Source of the DNA: Brevinema_A sp051647245
GTDB taxonomy: Bacteria; Spirochaetota; Brevinematia; Brevinematales; Brevinemataceae
DNA: 64,000 nt
Assembly: GCA_051647245.1 (NCBI GenBank)
Contig: JBOFDS010000011.1
Coordinates: forward strand, 186,001-250,000
Direction: 5' to 3'
Under the pieces are notes generated by a model that was given only the letters and a program-made list of their open reading frames with translations, made no database searches and was not told the origin of the DNA. Position 1 is the stretch's first letter; each line of letters opens with the position of its first letter. Of this stretch, positions 55,725 to 64,000 are shown one piece after another. Position numbers and translations under genes: made by a program.

Positions 55725-56838
55725 AGTGGCTCCTTTTATAGATCTGACCTGGTTTCTGCGTGATCAGACCTCCAATCTCCATCATCGTAAGGATGGCAGT
55801 GAGATTAGAAATATTTATTTGCATTGCTTCGGCAATTTCATCAAAATGCATATCCTCGCCTGTAAGTTCGAGGATTTTTTGTTGTTCGGGAGGAAGATTT
55901 GGATCAATTTTTGGAGAGGGAGGTGGGGTGCTTTTTTTTGCGACTCTTTCTATCTTCATCACATTAGGATTTTCTTTGAGCACACTTTTGACAATCTCCA
56001 GAGGATCAAGTGCGATCTTGGCTCCTTGCTGGATGAGGGAGTTTGATCCTTTATATTCTTTAAACAAGGGGTTTCCAGGCACGACATAGACGTCTTTTTG
56101 TTGATCGATCGCCATCTGCACCGTAATGAGCGTCCCAGATTTTTCGGGAGCTTGCACAACAAGGACAGCCTCAGACATCCCACTCACGATGCGATTTCGA
56201 CGTGGAAAACGCCATTTTGTTGAGGCAATGCCAGGGGGATATTCCGAAACAATCGCGCCAACTTCTTTGATTTCGTCATAGAGTTTTTTGTTTTTTGTTG
56301 GATAAACTACGTCAATAGCAGTCCCCAACACACCAATAGTATAACCCTCTTTTTTGAGAACGCTTCGTGCGGCGATGGAATCATGCCCATCCGCAAGACC
56401 GCTCACCACTCCCAAACCATATTCAACAAAGGTCTCACAAAAGTGCTCGTTGATCTTGATGGAGTCGGGAGTGGCACGTCGTGTGCCTATGACGCCCATC
56501 AGAGGGACTTTTGGGTGGAGTTTGCCTTGCACAAATAGTAAATACGGTGGTGAAGAAATATTCCTAAGCGATTCTGGAAAATCTTCATGGTCTTCGTCGA
56601 TGAGTTGGATTTGTTTTTTCGCACAAGTATCCAAAACAAAAGATGCAAGATCCTTCATCTTAGAAAGAGTTTTTTTAGAATGCTCATTTTTTAGATTCAA
56701 AAAATTGTATTGAAATTCTAAATCGCAATCCAAAAAATCCTCTAAGTTGGGAAAATGTTTTTTGATTTTTTCGTAGCGATTCGAACCAATAAGATCTGTC
56801 GCCGAAAACGCAACAAGGCTAAAAAGTCTTTTGTCCAT
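55714..56838 (-). CDS. dprA: DNA-processing protein DprA
   Basis: Loads RecA on incoming single strands in transformation. 374 residues with an N-terminal helical region, then the Rossmann-like core: GVIGTRRATP, VVSGLADGHDSIAA, SEYPPG, WRFPRRNRIVSGMS, and VQAPEKSGTLIT for single-strand binding. It ends in a winged-helix C-terminal domain (about 320-374, DEIAEAMQINISNLTAILTMME). It overlaps the hydrolase start downstream by 11 bp and the TPR gene upstream by 1 bp. Canonical GxDxxAH is modified to DGHDSIAA. Confidence 0.94.
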   Translation of the reverse strand: MDKRLFSLVAFSATDLIGSNRYEKIKKHFPNLEDFLDCDLEFQYNFLNLKNEHSKKTLSKMKDLASFVLDTCAKKQIQLIDEDHEDFPESLRNISSPPYLLFVQGKLHPKVPLMGVIGTRRATPDSIKINEHFCETFVEYGLGVVSGLADGHDSIAARSVLKKEGYTIGVLGTAIDVVYPTKNKKLYDEIKEVGAIVSEYPPGIASTKWRFPRRNRIVSGMSEAVLVVQAPEKSGTLITVQMAIDQQKDVYVVPGNPLFKEYKGSNSLIQQGAKIALDPLEIVKSVLKENPNVMKIERVAKKSTPPPSPKIDPNLPPEQQKILELTGEDMHFDEIAEAMQINISNLTAILTMMEIGGLITQKPGQIYKRSHYVL

Positions 56839-57764
56839 TATTCTTCCAATAATTCATAAATGATTTTGAGATTGTTTCGGATGACGGTGAGTTTTCGATT
56901 GAGCTCGTAATCATGGTTTAATGATTTGCGTAGGAATTTTTTACGAGAAATTTGCTCTAGGATCAATGCCTCAGATTTTTCGTAGATGTTTTTGGATTTG
57001 GTGAGTTGATTTTGTTCAAAGTAAATACGTCCCAAACCGAGCATCGCATTGATGTTTTCTGGAGAAAAGACGAGAACCTCTTCAAAATATTGTTCAGCCT
57101 TGTCGAATTGCTTCAGATCCGTATACACCAAGCCCAAACCATAAAGTGTATCAAGATGCTTCGGATTGTCTTCCAAAGCAAGCAAGGAATAGTGAATGAT
57201 CTTCTCACTGATCGCCTTTTTCTCGCTGTCGTCGGTTTTGGTGCGATAAAGCGCGATATACGCCGTCGCAAGAGACTGTTTCGTGGAGATGTCGCGAGGC
57301 ATGATATGGTACGCTTCTTCGAGATGTTCGATCGATTGAAAAACCATCCCATTTTGCAGCTCAAGAAGACCAAGTCCATAGAGATAAATGTGTAAGCTAT
57401 GATCAATCAGAACTTCCTGCTTTGCAAGCTTGATGAGCTCTTTCGCATCTTTCAAAACAGTGATGCTTTCATGTTTTTTTTCTATTTTATTAGTGATATT
57501 TTCAAAGTATTCTTTTTGTTTTTTGGGATTTGCACGAACTTCATCTTCTAATGTTTTGTAAGGAGAAAAAAGCCCAAATAGGTTCCAAGATCCACCCACA
57601 CGAAGAGATCCAGCAGTGCCGGCTTTGCGATTGATTTCTTGAGCTTTTCTCATAGCAAGGTCAACAGAATCAAAACTTCGCCCAATCATGACCCCAAAAA
57701 TTAATCCCAAAACAAAAATCCCTCCAAAAAGGAGTGGCTTAGCAAAGGAGCGTTCTTTTTTCAT
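56838..57764 (-). CDS. Membrane-anchored TPR protein
   Basis: 308 residues with one N-terminal membrane helix (about 10-28) and a Gly/Ser-rich linker. An array of TPRs covers about 105-260: LHIYLYGLGLLELQNGMVFQSIEHLEEAYHIMP, DTLYGLGLVYTDLKQFDKAEQYFEEVLVFSP and NAMLGLGRIYFEQNQLTKSKNIYEKSEAL. It is probably periplasmic. The stop overlaps the dprA start by one base. AGG lies before the start. The operon context (rsmG-maf-this-dprA) gives no specific role. Confidence 0.85.
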   Translation of the reverse strand: MKKERSFAKPLLFGGIFVLGLIFGVMIGRSFDSVDLAMRKAQEINRKAGTAGSLRVGGSWNLFGLFSPYKTLEDEVRANPKKQKEYFENITNKIEKKHESITVLKDAKELIKLAKQEVLIDHSLHIYLYGLGLLELQNGMVFQSIEHLEEAYHIMPRDISTKQSLATAYIALYRTKTDDSEKKAISEKIIHYSLLALEDNPKHLDTLYGLGLVYTDLKQFDKAEQYFEEVLVFSPENINAMLGLGRIYFEQNQLTKSKNIYEKSEALILEQISRKKFLRKSLNHDYELNRKLTVIRNNLKIIYELLEE

Positions 57765-57770
57765 AGGTGC

Positions 57771-58322
57771 CTACCGATTTTTATTAATAAAATCTATAAC
57801 GAGATGCATGGGCGCACCTATAATGGTGTCCATACTACCTGATGTTACGATGACGTTGGTGTCTTTTTTTTGGATGGCGTATCCGCCAGCAAATCTCGTG
57901 ACAGGATGTGTTTGAATATAATGGTCTATATCCGTTTGATCCATCTGAAGAACAAGAACAGCGTGATCGACTCCAGAGAATAATTCTCCTTCATGTGCAA
58001 TCGCGTACCCTGTCCAGACGATTTGCTCTTTGTTATTCAAATGTTCAAACATCTTGCGTGCGTCATCAAGATCCACTGGTTTTCCAAGCACCTGACCTTC
58101 ACATTCAACCATCGTATCAAACGCACAAACAAAATCATGAGGACGATCTTTGGAGATGGATTGAGCTTTTCTTTCGGCGAGGGCTTGTACCATTTCTTTA
58201 GGGGGGAGGTGGAGTAGGTCATCCTCTTCACACCCAGAAACGATTACTTCGAATTCTTCAAACTCCCGCTCAAAAAGCTCTCTTCGTCCCTCAGAACCAG
58301 ACGCTAAAATGATATTTTTCAT
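57771..58322 (-). CDS. maf: Maf family nucleotide pyrophosphatase
   Basis: 183 residues. It hydrolyses non-canonical nucleoside triphosphates or dTTP/UTP. The N-terminal motif ASGSEGRRELFE (Maf S-x-S-P-R-R-x-x-L pattern with Pro changed to Glu), FVCAFDTMVECEGQVLGKP, and the C-terminal AGGYAIQ (GxYxxQ) motif are present. AGGAT precedes the ATG. It starts 3 bp after the rsmG stop. Confidence 0.92.
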   Translation of the reverse strand: MKNIILASGSEGRRELFEREFEEFEVIVSGCEEDDLLHLPPKEMVQALAERKAQSISKDRPHDFVCAFDTMVECEGQVLGKPVDLDDARKMFEHLNNKEQIVWTGYAIAHEGELFSGVDHAVLVLQMDQTDIDHYIQTHPVTRFAGGYAIQKKDTNVIVTSGSMDTIIGAPMHLVIDFINKNR

Positions 58323-58325
58323 AAT

Positions 58326-58874
58326 TTATCCTAAATCGTGTCGATTGATTTGGAGAATAAATCCCCTTGGATTCTCCGTGAGTGTGTACTCAGTAACACC
58401 AGCTTCTTGTAGTTCAGAGAGGACTTTGTTGCCTTTTAGGAGGAAGAATTGAGACGTATTTGGGGCGTGTTGTTGTTGCCAAGAAAGAATCTCTTTCACC
58501 GAAGCAAAAGCTCTGCTCGTGATGATACATTCTTCTTCAAAATAAAACTTTTTGTCAACCTTCACCACATCAAGATTCAGATCAAACTTCCGCCCACACC
58601 ACTTGAGGAAGGCAATTTTTTTGTCTACGATATCTGTGGCGATAAATTTTAGGTCAGGACGATGTTCTTTTGCCCAAAACGCAAGCGGGATGACAGGAAA
58701 ACCGCCACCAGACCCAATGTCAATAATGTTTTTGATCTCAAGGGACTCGAACAAAGGTATCAGAGACAAAGAATCTTCAATATGTTCGTCAATATTAGAG
58801 ATTTCGTTTTTTGCCATGAGATTATGGGTGTTGTTCCAGAGAATGAGATCTTCTGTGTATAGGGAAATATTCAT
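58326..58874 (-). CDS. rsmG: 16S rRNA (guanine-N7) methyltransferase RsmG
   Basis: SAM-dependent enzyme that modifies a guanosine of 16S rRNA. 182 residues, shorter than the usual 200-210 at the N-terminus. The SAM motif is IIDIGSGGGFPVIPLA, followed by LKFIATDIVDKKIAFL and SRAFASVKEIL. GGAAAA precedes the ATG. It is the first gene of the rsmG-maf-TPR-dprA-hydrolase operon, with a promoter upstream. Confidence 0.93.
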   Translation of the reverse strand: MNISLYTEDLILWNNTHNLMAKNEISNIDEHIEDSLSLIPLFESLEIKNIIDIGSGGGFPVIPLAFWAKEHRPDLKFIATDIVDKKIAFLKWCGRKFDLNLDVVKVDKKFYFEEECIITSRAFASVKEILSWQQQHAPNTSQFFLLKGNKVLSELQEAGVTEYTLTENPRGFILQINRHDLG

Positions 58875-58902
58875 TGTTTTTCCAAAAAATTATTTATATA
58901 TT

Positions 58903-58931
58903 ATTGTATCACATTTTAAATTTATTGACAA
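58903..58931 (-). promoter_or_regulatory. Promoter for the rsmG operon
   Basis: Minus-strand TTGTCA (58926-58931), 17-bp spacer, TACAAT (58903-58908). Confidence 0.72.
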
Positions 58932-58960
58932 AAAATATAATTATTTATTCTATTTTGCAA

Positions 58961-58987
58961 AAAACCCACCGATTACAGGTGGATTTT
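58961..58987 (-). terminator. Intrinsic terminator after the ankyrin gene
   Basis: 10-bp stem with one mismatch (AAAACCCACC / GGTGGATTTT), 7-nt loop, followed by a T run on the minus strand. Confidence 0.75.
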
Positions 58988-58988
58988 T

Positions 58989-60002
58989 TTATCTTTTTAA
59001 AAGTTGTATAATAGGAGTGTTTCTTTCTTTTTTAGCGTAATCTAGAGCAGTCATTTTTTCTTTATTGACGATGGTTTTGTCAGCATTTGATTGAAGTAAA
59101 AGAGCTATAGCAGCAATCCGTTCAAATTTAGCAGCAATGATAAGGGATGAATTCCCATCCAAATCAACAGCATTCACGTCAACACCGTTCACCAGGAGTT
59201 TTTTCAAACTTTCAAGTTGATTGTTTTTGATAGCGTGAAGAAGAGCGGTATTTTGAGACTTGTCTTTTGCTTCCATTTGACAACCATACTGTATGAGATC
59301 TTGAATATTTTGATCACTACCGTAGGCTGCCGCAATCATAAGGGGTGTCATTCCATCTGCATCAGTAGTTTTAGGATGCTGATTTGAGATGAGCTCTTTT
59401 GCAATTTTAGGGTATCTTCTTTTTAAAGCAATCGTTAAAGCAGTATTGTCAAATTTGTTCACAAGAGATTGATCAATTGTAAAGTTCTTGAACATATAAC
59501 GAACAATATTGAGATGGCCATTAAAAGCCGCATACATAAGTGGTGTAAAGCCTTCTATTGAAATACTGTTGATGTTATCTTGGGTAGCAATTCTACGAAA
59601 AATCTTCAAAAATCCATTTTGACTAGCATGGTGGATTGCAGCTCCAACGCTATTTTGTTGGTTGATGTTACTTACTCTTGGGAGTATTAATTCTAAACTG
59701 CGACGATGCCCGTATTTGGCAGCTAAGATCAAAGCTGTATCTCCATTTAAGTCAGTTACATTAACATCTGCTCCAAGCTGAATCAACGTGTCAGCTCCAT
59801 CACTGTTTCCTTCTGTCAAAGCAATCATTAATAATGATGAAGCGTTATTGTTTGTTGCATTGATGTTTGCTCCTTCAGAAACAAGATATTGAATTTCCTT
59901 TTTAGATGCTGTTGGAATGATATTCATAAGTTCTGTATCTATTGTATCTGAAAAGCTGAGTACAGGTGATACCATAAGGATAAAAAAGATCCAATGTTTC
60001 AT
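58989..60002 (-). CDS. Exported ankyrin-repeat protein
   Basis: 337 residues. The signal peptide (about the first 18 residues, ending LSFS) is followed by about nine to ten ankyrin repeats filling the rest. Examples are GDTALILAAKYGHRRSLEL, GFTPLMYAAFNGHLNIVRYM, GMTPLMIAAAYGSDQNI and GNSSLIIAAKFERIAAIALL. GGGAGG precedes the ATG. It is presumably a periplasmic protein-binding scaffold, like the ankyrin protein encoded at 7124-8269, though the two differ in layout: this one lacks the acidic linker. Confidence 0.92.
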   Translation of the reverse strand: MKHWIFFILMVSPVLSFSDTIDTELMNIIPTASKKEIQYLVSEGANINATNNNASSLLMIALTEGNSDGADTLIQLGADVNVTDLNGDTALILAAKYGHRRSLELILPRVSNINQQNSVGAAIHHASQNGFLKIFRRIATQDNINSISIEGFTPLMYAAFNGHLNIVRYMFKNFTIDQSLVNKFDNTALTIALKRRYPKIAKELISNQHPKTTDADGMTPLMIAAAYGSDQNIQDLIQYGCQMEAKDKSQNTALLHAIKNNQLESLKKLLVNGVDVNAVDLDGNSSLIIAAKFERIAAIALLLQSNADKTIVNKEKMTALDYAKKERNTPIIQLLKR

Positions 60003-60019
60003 GAGACCTCCCTTTTTAT

Positions 60020-60823
60020 TTAAAGGCGTTGATTGACTTCGTAAGCAACAATGCTAAAAACATTCCCCACATTGAGGGAGTTTTTTTTGCCGACCAAAGG
60101 AAGACGAACCACATCATCACACAGAGCCAAAATAGACTCAGTGATGCCAAATTCTTCGTTCCCAAAGATAAATGCACAATTCTCAACTGTTTCGAGATCG
60201 TCCATCGTTTTAGAGGGTTCAACCACTTCCAAGCCGATAATACGATAACCAAGCTCGCGCGCCTTTGCGATGGCATCTTCTGTCTTGTCAAAATATTCGT
60301 AAGGGACAAATTCCTCAGCACCTAGTGCTGTCCGAGAAACTTTAGGGTTTGGGGGGTGGGGTGTGATCCCTGTAAGATACAATGTCCCTGTCCCAAAACC
60401 ATCAGCAGATCGGAAGATCGTCCCCACATTCATCGGAGAACGAAGATTGTCGAGGATCCCAATCCAAGGATGACGAACAGCCTCTTTGCCCAGTTCATCA
60501 AACTGGATAAAAGAAAATTTCTTATCTTCGTCAGCTTTTTGTTCTAAAATCTCTAAAAGATTGTGGTATGCAAAATTCATGGCTTTGATTTGTTCTTTTA
60601 AAGGAAGATCAGAACTAAGATTGAGGATAGGATCGATAATCTCCAAGGCACGCTGGATTTTTTGACCTTCTTGATCGCGAATAGTGTCTGTATAGGCGAT
60701 CGTTTTCTGAATATCGAGAGGCTCGTTATTTTTGAGAGCCATTTCCATACTTCTGATTGTCGATGCGATCTTGTAGATTTTTTGTTTTGTACCAAGTTGG
60801 GCAAATTTTCGAGGATTGATCAT
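60020..60823 (-). CDS. SpoU/TrmH-family RNA methyltransferase
   Basis: 267 residues. The N-terminal helical part (about 1-110) is unassigned. The SPOUT domain (about 115-267) shows the three family motifs: LDNLRSPMNVGTIFRSADGF, IFGNEEFGI and LPLVGKKNSLNVGNVFSIVAYE, which make the knotted SAM site. It methylates tRNA or rRNA ribose; the exact site is not predictable. AAGGT precedes the ATG. The ankyrin gene starts 17 bp further on. Confidence 0.92.
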   Translation of the reverse strand: MINPRKFAQLGTKQKIYKIASTIRSMEMALKNNEPLDIQKTIAYTDTIRDQEGQKIQRALEIIDPILNLSSDLPLKEQIKAMNFAYHNLLEILEQKADEDKKFSFIQFDELGKEAVRHPWIGILDNLRSPMNVGTIFRSADGFGTGTLYLTGITPHPPNPKVSRTALGAEEFVPYEYFDKTEDAIAKARELGYRIIGLEVVEPSKTMDDLETVENCAFIFGNEEFGITESILALCDDVVRLPLVGKKNSLNVGNVFSIVAYEVNQRL

Positions 60824-60835
60824 CTTTGTACCTTA

Positions 60836-61165
60836 TTATTCAATATTTAGCGTGTAAGGGTTAGAGGAGGGTTTGAGCTTGATGAGCTTTTCGCCATCCC
60901 AGTGCCAGCCATATTTCTCCAATGAACGATCAAGCGCAAAAAGCCTCTCGTGAGCCATGAAGAGATATTCTTCTATCATCATGAGGAACATTTTTTTATG
61001 CTTTTCGTCAGTAACAAAGATTGCTTGCACGGTATTTTCTTCCACAATACAAGATCCAATTATTCCATTCTTATCTTCTATAAGATAACAATTTTTCAAA
61101 TTCGTCGACCAACCTTTTTCTTTTAATTCTAAGAAATCCGTTGTTAATGCTTTTCGAAAGAACAT
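60836..61165 (-). CDS. Small protein, possibly a reduced GNAT-like fold
   Basis: 109 residues, no signal peptide. The start FFRKALTTDFLEL and the segment NCYLIEDKNGIIGSCIVEENTVQAIFVTDEKHKK recall the first strands of a GNAT acetyltransferase. The acetyl-CoA-binding Q/RxxGxG/A loop is missing, so it may be a truncated or non-catalytic version. AGGAC precedes the ATG. It lies between rluD-type (8 bp) and SpoU genes (12 bp) in the same direction, as part of an RNA-modification operon. Confidence 0.6.
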   Translation of the reverse strand: MFFRKALTTDFLELKEKGWSTNLKNCYLIEDKNGIIGSCIVEENTVQAIFVTDEKHKKMFLMMIEEYLFMAHERLFALDRSLEKYGWHWDGEKLIKLKPSSNPYTLNIE

Positions 61166-61173
61166 TGTTTGTC

Positions 61174-62127
61174 CTATTTGTTTTTCTTTTCTAATTCTTC
61201 CAATAATTTATCAAAAGCTGGAGGATTTGGAAGGGTGAATTCCATCTTTTCACCTGTTGTAGGATGGTTGAATCCCAAATAACATGCAATTAATCCCATT
61301 CCAGGAAGGTGTACACGTTGGCGGGAGTAGAGTTCATCATTTACAATTGGGTAGCCTTTGTGGGATAAATGCACACGAATTTGGTGAGTGCGTCCTGTAA
61401 AGAGCTTACACGCGAGGAGGGCGTGCTCTTTGAAATATTTTAAGACTTTAAAGTCTGTACGTGCATCTCGTCCACCTCTTCGCACAACAGCCATTCTTTT
61501 TCTGTCATTTGTGGAGCGACCTATCATGTCTTTAATAACACCGTGTTCGGCAGGGTGCCCTTTCACAAGAGCCTTGTAAACTTTTGTGATTTCGCGGTTT
61601 TTGAAAGCATCACTGAGAGCACGATGTGTTTTTTCGTTCAAAGCAATAAGCATAAGTCCACGAGTGTCCTTATCCAAACGATGCACAATCCCCACGCGAC
61701 CTTCGTCACCAAAACTGTCGTCGATATCTTCTTCTTGAAGGAAGTGAAGGATACCATTCGCGAGGGTACCTGATTCATGGCCTTTAGCTGGATGGACTAC
61801 GAGCCCCCAAGGCTTATCGATCACCATCAGATCGTTATCACGATAGACAATCTTGAAGTCAATTTTTTCTGCTTCGTAAGAAATTTCAGTATTTTTTTTC
61901 CAGAAAGCTTCAATTTTTTCATTAAGACGGACTTTATGAGAGTATTTGGACTCTTCTCCGTTGACGTAAAATACACACTCTGCTGTCTTCAAAGCACTTC
62001 GAGATGTGTCGGGATAATGATGCACGACAGCTGCGTCGATCCTCATTCCGACAGTTTCTTCATTAACTGTGAAAGAAATTTCGTGGTATTCTTTATGTTT
62101 TTCAAAAAATTCCGATAGATAAGGCAT
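61174..62127 (-). CDS. rluD: RluD-family pseudouridine synthase
   Basis: Isomerises uridines in 23S rRNA. 317 residues. The N-terminal S4 domain (VGMRIDAAVVHHYPDTSRSALKTAE) is followed by the catalytic domain with HRLDKDTRGLMLIA, whose Asp is the nucleophile, and GRTHQIRVHLSHKGYPIVND. AAGGAT precedes the ATG. The start codon overlaps the start of the divergent gene at 62126 in the shared tetranucleotide CATG. The exact member (RluC/RluD) is not certain. Confidence 0.92.
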   Translation of the reverse strand: MPYLSEFFEKHKEYHEISFTVNEETVGMRIDAAVVHHYPDTSRSALKTAECVFYVNGEESKYSHKVRLNEKIEAFWKKNTEISYEAEKIDFKIVYRDNDLMVIDKPWGLVVHPAKGHESGTLANGILHFLQEEDIDDSFGDEGRVGIVHRLDKDTRGLMLIALNEKTHRALSDAFKNREITKVYKALVKGHPAEHGVIKDMIGRSTNDRKRMAVVRRGGRDARTDFKVLKYFKEHALLACKLFTGRTHQIRVHLSHKGYPIVNDELYSRQRVHLPGMGLIACYLGFNHPTTGEKMEFTLPNPPAFDKLLEELEKKNK

Positions 62128-62782
62128 GAGAAAAATCCTTGTATTTGTTATATTTTGTCTGAGTTCACCTGTGACTGCAAGAGTGTCTGATTTTATGATT
62201 CAACCAGTTCCAAAGCGTCTTGATACCAAAGAAGATTTAATCAAGATCGATACGGAGACATTAAACTGGAATGAAAAACAAGACACCTTGGCACGTAATA
62301 TTTATTTTTTAGAGCTCGCATTGGTGATGCCGTTTGATCATCCGATTAAGGCCTTGATCCGCATCACAAACGAAGATCAGTACGAAAAGTACAAAATGGC
62401 TGTCGACGCTTATCTTCATAGACGTCTCGCTGACCAATATGTCCAATATGCGAATTTGTTTTATAAAGAAAATGTCTACTTTTATAATGATGATTTTTGG
62501 GAAGAATATCTGAACGGATACGATGTTGCCGAATTTTACTACAAATCTGCACTTATCTATCGTCGACGGGCTCAAAAAATCGCTCAAAAAGCAGGCAAGA
62601 TCTATGGCGATCTCAATCCAAATCGTGATCAAAGTTTGATTGATTTTGATCAACACTTGTATCACCTACAGGATGATCCTTTGGATTTTGAGGAGGTGTA
62701 CGAGAACAGACTCATGCGTCTCCAACTCAATCGTGAGAAGGTGCTTGCCTTAAAACAAAAACGTGATGGTACCAATCAATAA
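62126..62782 (+). CDS. Exported protein of unknown function
   Basis: 218 residues with a signal peptide (about the first 19 residues, cleavage near VTAR). The mature part is alpha-helical, rich in Tyr, Arg and Asp, with many short helices (DQYVQYANLFYKENVYFYNDDFWEEYL; YYKSALIYRRRAQKIAQKA), possibly TPR-like. I do not recognise a family. The start codon overlaps that of rluD, so its promoter and ribosome site must lie in rluD coding sequence; only AAGG just before the ATG is seen. It ends at a terminator before the convergent prfA. Confidence 0.78.
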   Translation: MRKILVFVIFCLSSPVTARVSDFMIQPVPKRLDTKEDLIKIDTETLNWNEKQDTLARNIYFLELALVMPFDHPIKALIRITNEDQYEKYKMAVDAYLHRRLADQYVQYANLFYKENVYFYNDDFWEEYLNGYDVAEFYYKSALIYRRRAQKIAQKAGKIYGDLNPNRDQSLIDFDQHLYHLQDDPLDFEEVYENRLMRLQLNREKVLALKQKRDGTNQ

Positions 62783-62788
62783 ATATAT

Positions 62789-62816
62789 AATAGGGGCGAT
62801 GAGGCCCCTATTTTTT
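62789..62816. terminator. Bidirectional terminator between 62126 gene and prfA
   Basis: Stem AATAGGGGC / GCCCCTATT (9 bp) with a 6-7 nt loop and a T run. It overlaps the prfA stop. Confidence 0.87.
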
Positions 62817-63873
62817 ATGATAATGTTTCGAGGAGAAGTAATTCTTGGCTGGTTTTGAGATTTTCGAGTAATTCATCAAGGTCTCCAGCAAGGATTGCTT
62901 CTAATTTATGTAAAGTTAGTTTGATTCTGTGGTCTGTTACACGATTTTCTTGGAAGTTGTAAGTTCTGATTTTTTCAGAACGATCTCCCGACCCAATCTG
63001 CGCTTTACGTTTTTCTGATTCTTCGTTTTGACGTTTTTGTTGTTCAATATCATACAAGCGTGACTGTAACACCATCATCGCAGAAGCTCTATTTTGAATC
63101 TGAGAACGACCATCTTGACAAGTTACCACAAGACCTGATGGAATATGTGTGATACGGACAGCAGATTCGGTTTTGTTCACGTGCTGACCACCTGCACCAG
63201 AAGCGCGGTACACGTCGATCTTGAGATCTTTTTCGTCAATAGTAACATCTGTTTCATCCGTTTCAGGAAGCACAGCTACAGACGCTGTCGAAGTATGAAC
63301 ACGACCACCAGACTCTGTTACAGGGACACGTTGAACACGATGCACACCACTTTCAAGCTTGAGAAGGCCATAAGCACCTTTACCAGAAACGGTAAAGACA
63401 ATCTCCTTAAAGCCACCAACTCCAGCCTCACTGGAGGAAAGGACTTCGATTTTCCAACGCATTTTCTCAGCATAACGAGAATACATACGGAAAAGATCTC
63501 CCGCAAAAAGAGCAGCTTCGTCACCACCTGCACCACCACGGATCTCTACTAGGGCACTTTTGTCCTTCATAGGATCTTGAGGGATGAGGAGAAGGAGTAC
63601 AGCTTGGTCAAGTTCTTGGAGTTTTTCTTTGAGGGAAGGGAGCTCTTCTTTTGCGAGTTCTTTGAGTTCTGCGTCAGAAGAAGAAAGCCATTCTGTATAC
63701 TCAGCAATATTTTGTTCAGTAGCTTCATATTCATTGTGAATGCTTAAAAATTCATCATAGGAAGCACGTTCTTTCGCGACTTTCCCAAATTCTTTATCAC
63801 CAGGACTGAGAGTGTTCATTTTTTCATCGAGTGATCGTATCTGTTTTAGCTTTTCGCCAGCTTTAGGGTGCAT
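62815..63873 (-). CDS. prfA: Peptide chain release factor 1
   Basis: Recognises UAA/UAG stops. 352 residues. The tripeptide anticodon-like motif PVT lies in RVPVTESGGRVHTST (RF1 type, not the SPF of RF2), and GGQ in SGAGGQHVNKTESAVRI is the peptidyl-transferase motif. AGGAAG precedes the ATG at 63871-63873. prmC, the usual partner that methylates the GGQ, is not downstream in this window. Confidence 0.96.
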   Translation of the reverse strand: MHPKAGEKLKQIRSLDEKMNTLSPGDKEFGKVAKERASYDEFLSIHNEYEATEQNIAEYTEWLSSSDAELKELAKEELPSLKEKLQELDQAVLLLLIPQDPMKDKSALVEIRGGAGGDEAALFAGDLFRMYSRYAEKMRWKIEVLSSSEAGVGGFKEIVFTVSGKGAYGLLKLESGVHRVQRVPVTESGGRVHTSTASVAVLPETDETDVTIDEKDLKIDVYRASGAGGQHVNKTESAVRITHIPSGLVVTCQDGRSQIQNRASAMMVLQSRLYDIEQQKRQNEESEKRKAQIGSGDRSEKIRTYNFQENRVTDHRIKLTLHKLEAILAGDLDELLENLKTSQELLLLETLS

Positions 63874-63887
63874 AACACTTCCTTAAT

Positions 63888-64000
63888 TTATGTAATATTA
63901 TTTTTTGTTATTGAAGAGAATTTGTTTTTAATTCGTTGATAAAGTGGGTCTAGTTTTGTATTGATACTTTTCCAGAAGTGATAGTCTAGTATAGCGATCG
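63888..64000 (-). CDS. Partial CDS, C-terminal 36 residues (edge)
   Basis: The minus strand upstream of prfA is open from the edge at 64000 to a TAA at 63888-63890. It encodes a Lys- and Asn-rich tail ending NKFSSITKNNIT, 14 bp before the prfA start. Codon use looks protein-like. The family cannot be told from 36 residues. Confidence 0.4.
   Translation of the reverse strand, partial: IAILDYHFWKSINTKLDPLYQRIKNKFSSITKNNIT

Noticed and set aside
60836..61165. Remnant pseudogene of an acetyltransferase
   Set aside because: The frame is intact, with a good start and tight operon spacing, so a small functional protein is more likely than a decaying gene.

Overview
The window is an ordinary-density, AT-rich bacterial chromosome segment. 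It has no transposase, integrase, phage or CRISPR signature. The cell envelope is diderm: there is a TonB-type protein, lipobox proteins, an RlpA/SPOR protein, exported beta-rich proteins and a QmcA-type SPFH protein. A spirochaete is my best guess. It rests on inference from the mix of exported fibronectin-III-like, TPR and ankyrin proteins, a SpoIIE-type phosphatase, a Gld-type ABC cassette and an atypical SMC. No ribosomal RNA or flagellar gene is present to settle it.

Layout. 1-5.7 kb: minus-strand lipid operon rpmF-plsX-fabH-(exported unknown)-fabG-fabF-rnc, driven by a near-consensus promoter at 5691-5720; acpP is not in its usual place between fabG and fabF. 5.7-10.7 kb: a TonB-like protein, FN3-like and ankyrin exported proteins, nadD, and a small exported/lipoprotein cluster that runs into mfd (10.7-14.0 kb). 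14.0-15.7 kb: parB and parA, followed by two perfect parS sites, each at the centre of a 38-bp perfect palindrome (15783-15857). 15.8-19.1 kb: GldA/F/G-like ABC cassette. 19.2-21.3 kb: PAS-PAS-SpoIIE phosphatase, then a 504-bp intergenic region with repeated TTTTGTGCAAAA boxes. 21.8-26.0 kb: exported FN3/coiled-coil protein, TPR protein and a HAD hydrolase. 26.0-27.9 kb: lepA. 27.9-29.0 kb: two tandem paralogous exported proteins. 29.0-33.9 kb: rpoD, dnaG and a sialyltransferase-like gene. 33.9-37.0 kb: LamG/FN3 exported protein, QmcA-like protein and an ABM monooxygenase, with back-to-back promoters between the last two. 37.1-37.3 kb: tRNA-Cys and tRNA-Leu. 37.3-38.7 kb: a membrane protein and a signal-less SurA-like protein. 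38.8-44.6 kb: a tight five-gene operon (HAMP/PAS-like membrane sensor, UPF0182 membrane protein, TPR protein, exported protein, CHAT caspase-like protein), the best candidate for an undescribed system. 44.6-49.5 kb: aspS, then der-bcp-nucleotidyltransferase. 49.5-53.3 kb: a short SMC with no recognisable canonical hinge, plus an overlapping exported TPR gene. 53.5-54.8 kb: RlpA/SPOR protein. 54.8-58.9 kb: rsmG-maf-TPR-dprA-hydrolase operon. 59-63.9 kb: ankyrin protein, SpoU methyltransferase, small protein, RluD-type synthase, exported protein, prfA, and the tail of a further gene at the edge.

Most operons are bounded by clear intrinsic terminators, several of them bidirectional between convergent genes. 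Sigma-70-type TTGACA/TATAAT promoters are easy to read. Most starts have an AGGAGG-like ribosome site, which let me correct several start codons, including GTG and TTG starts.
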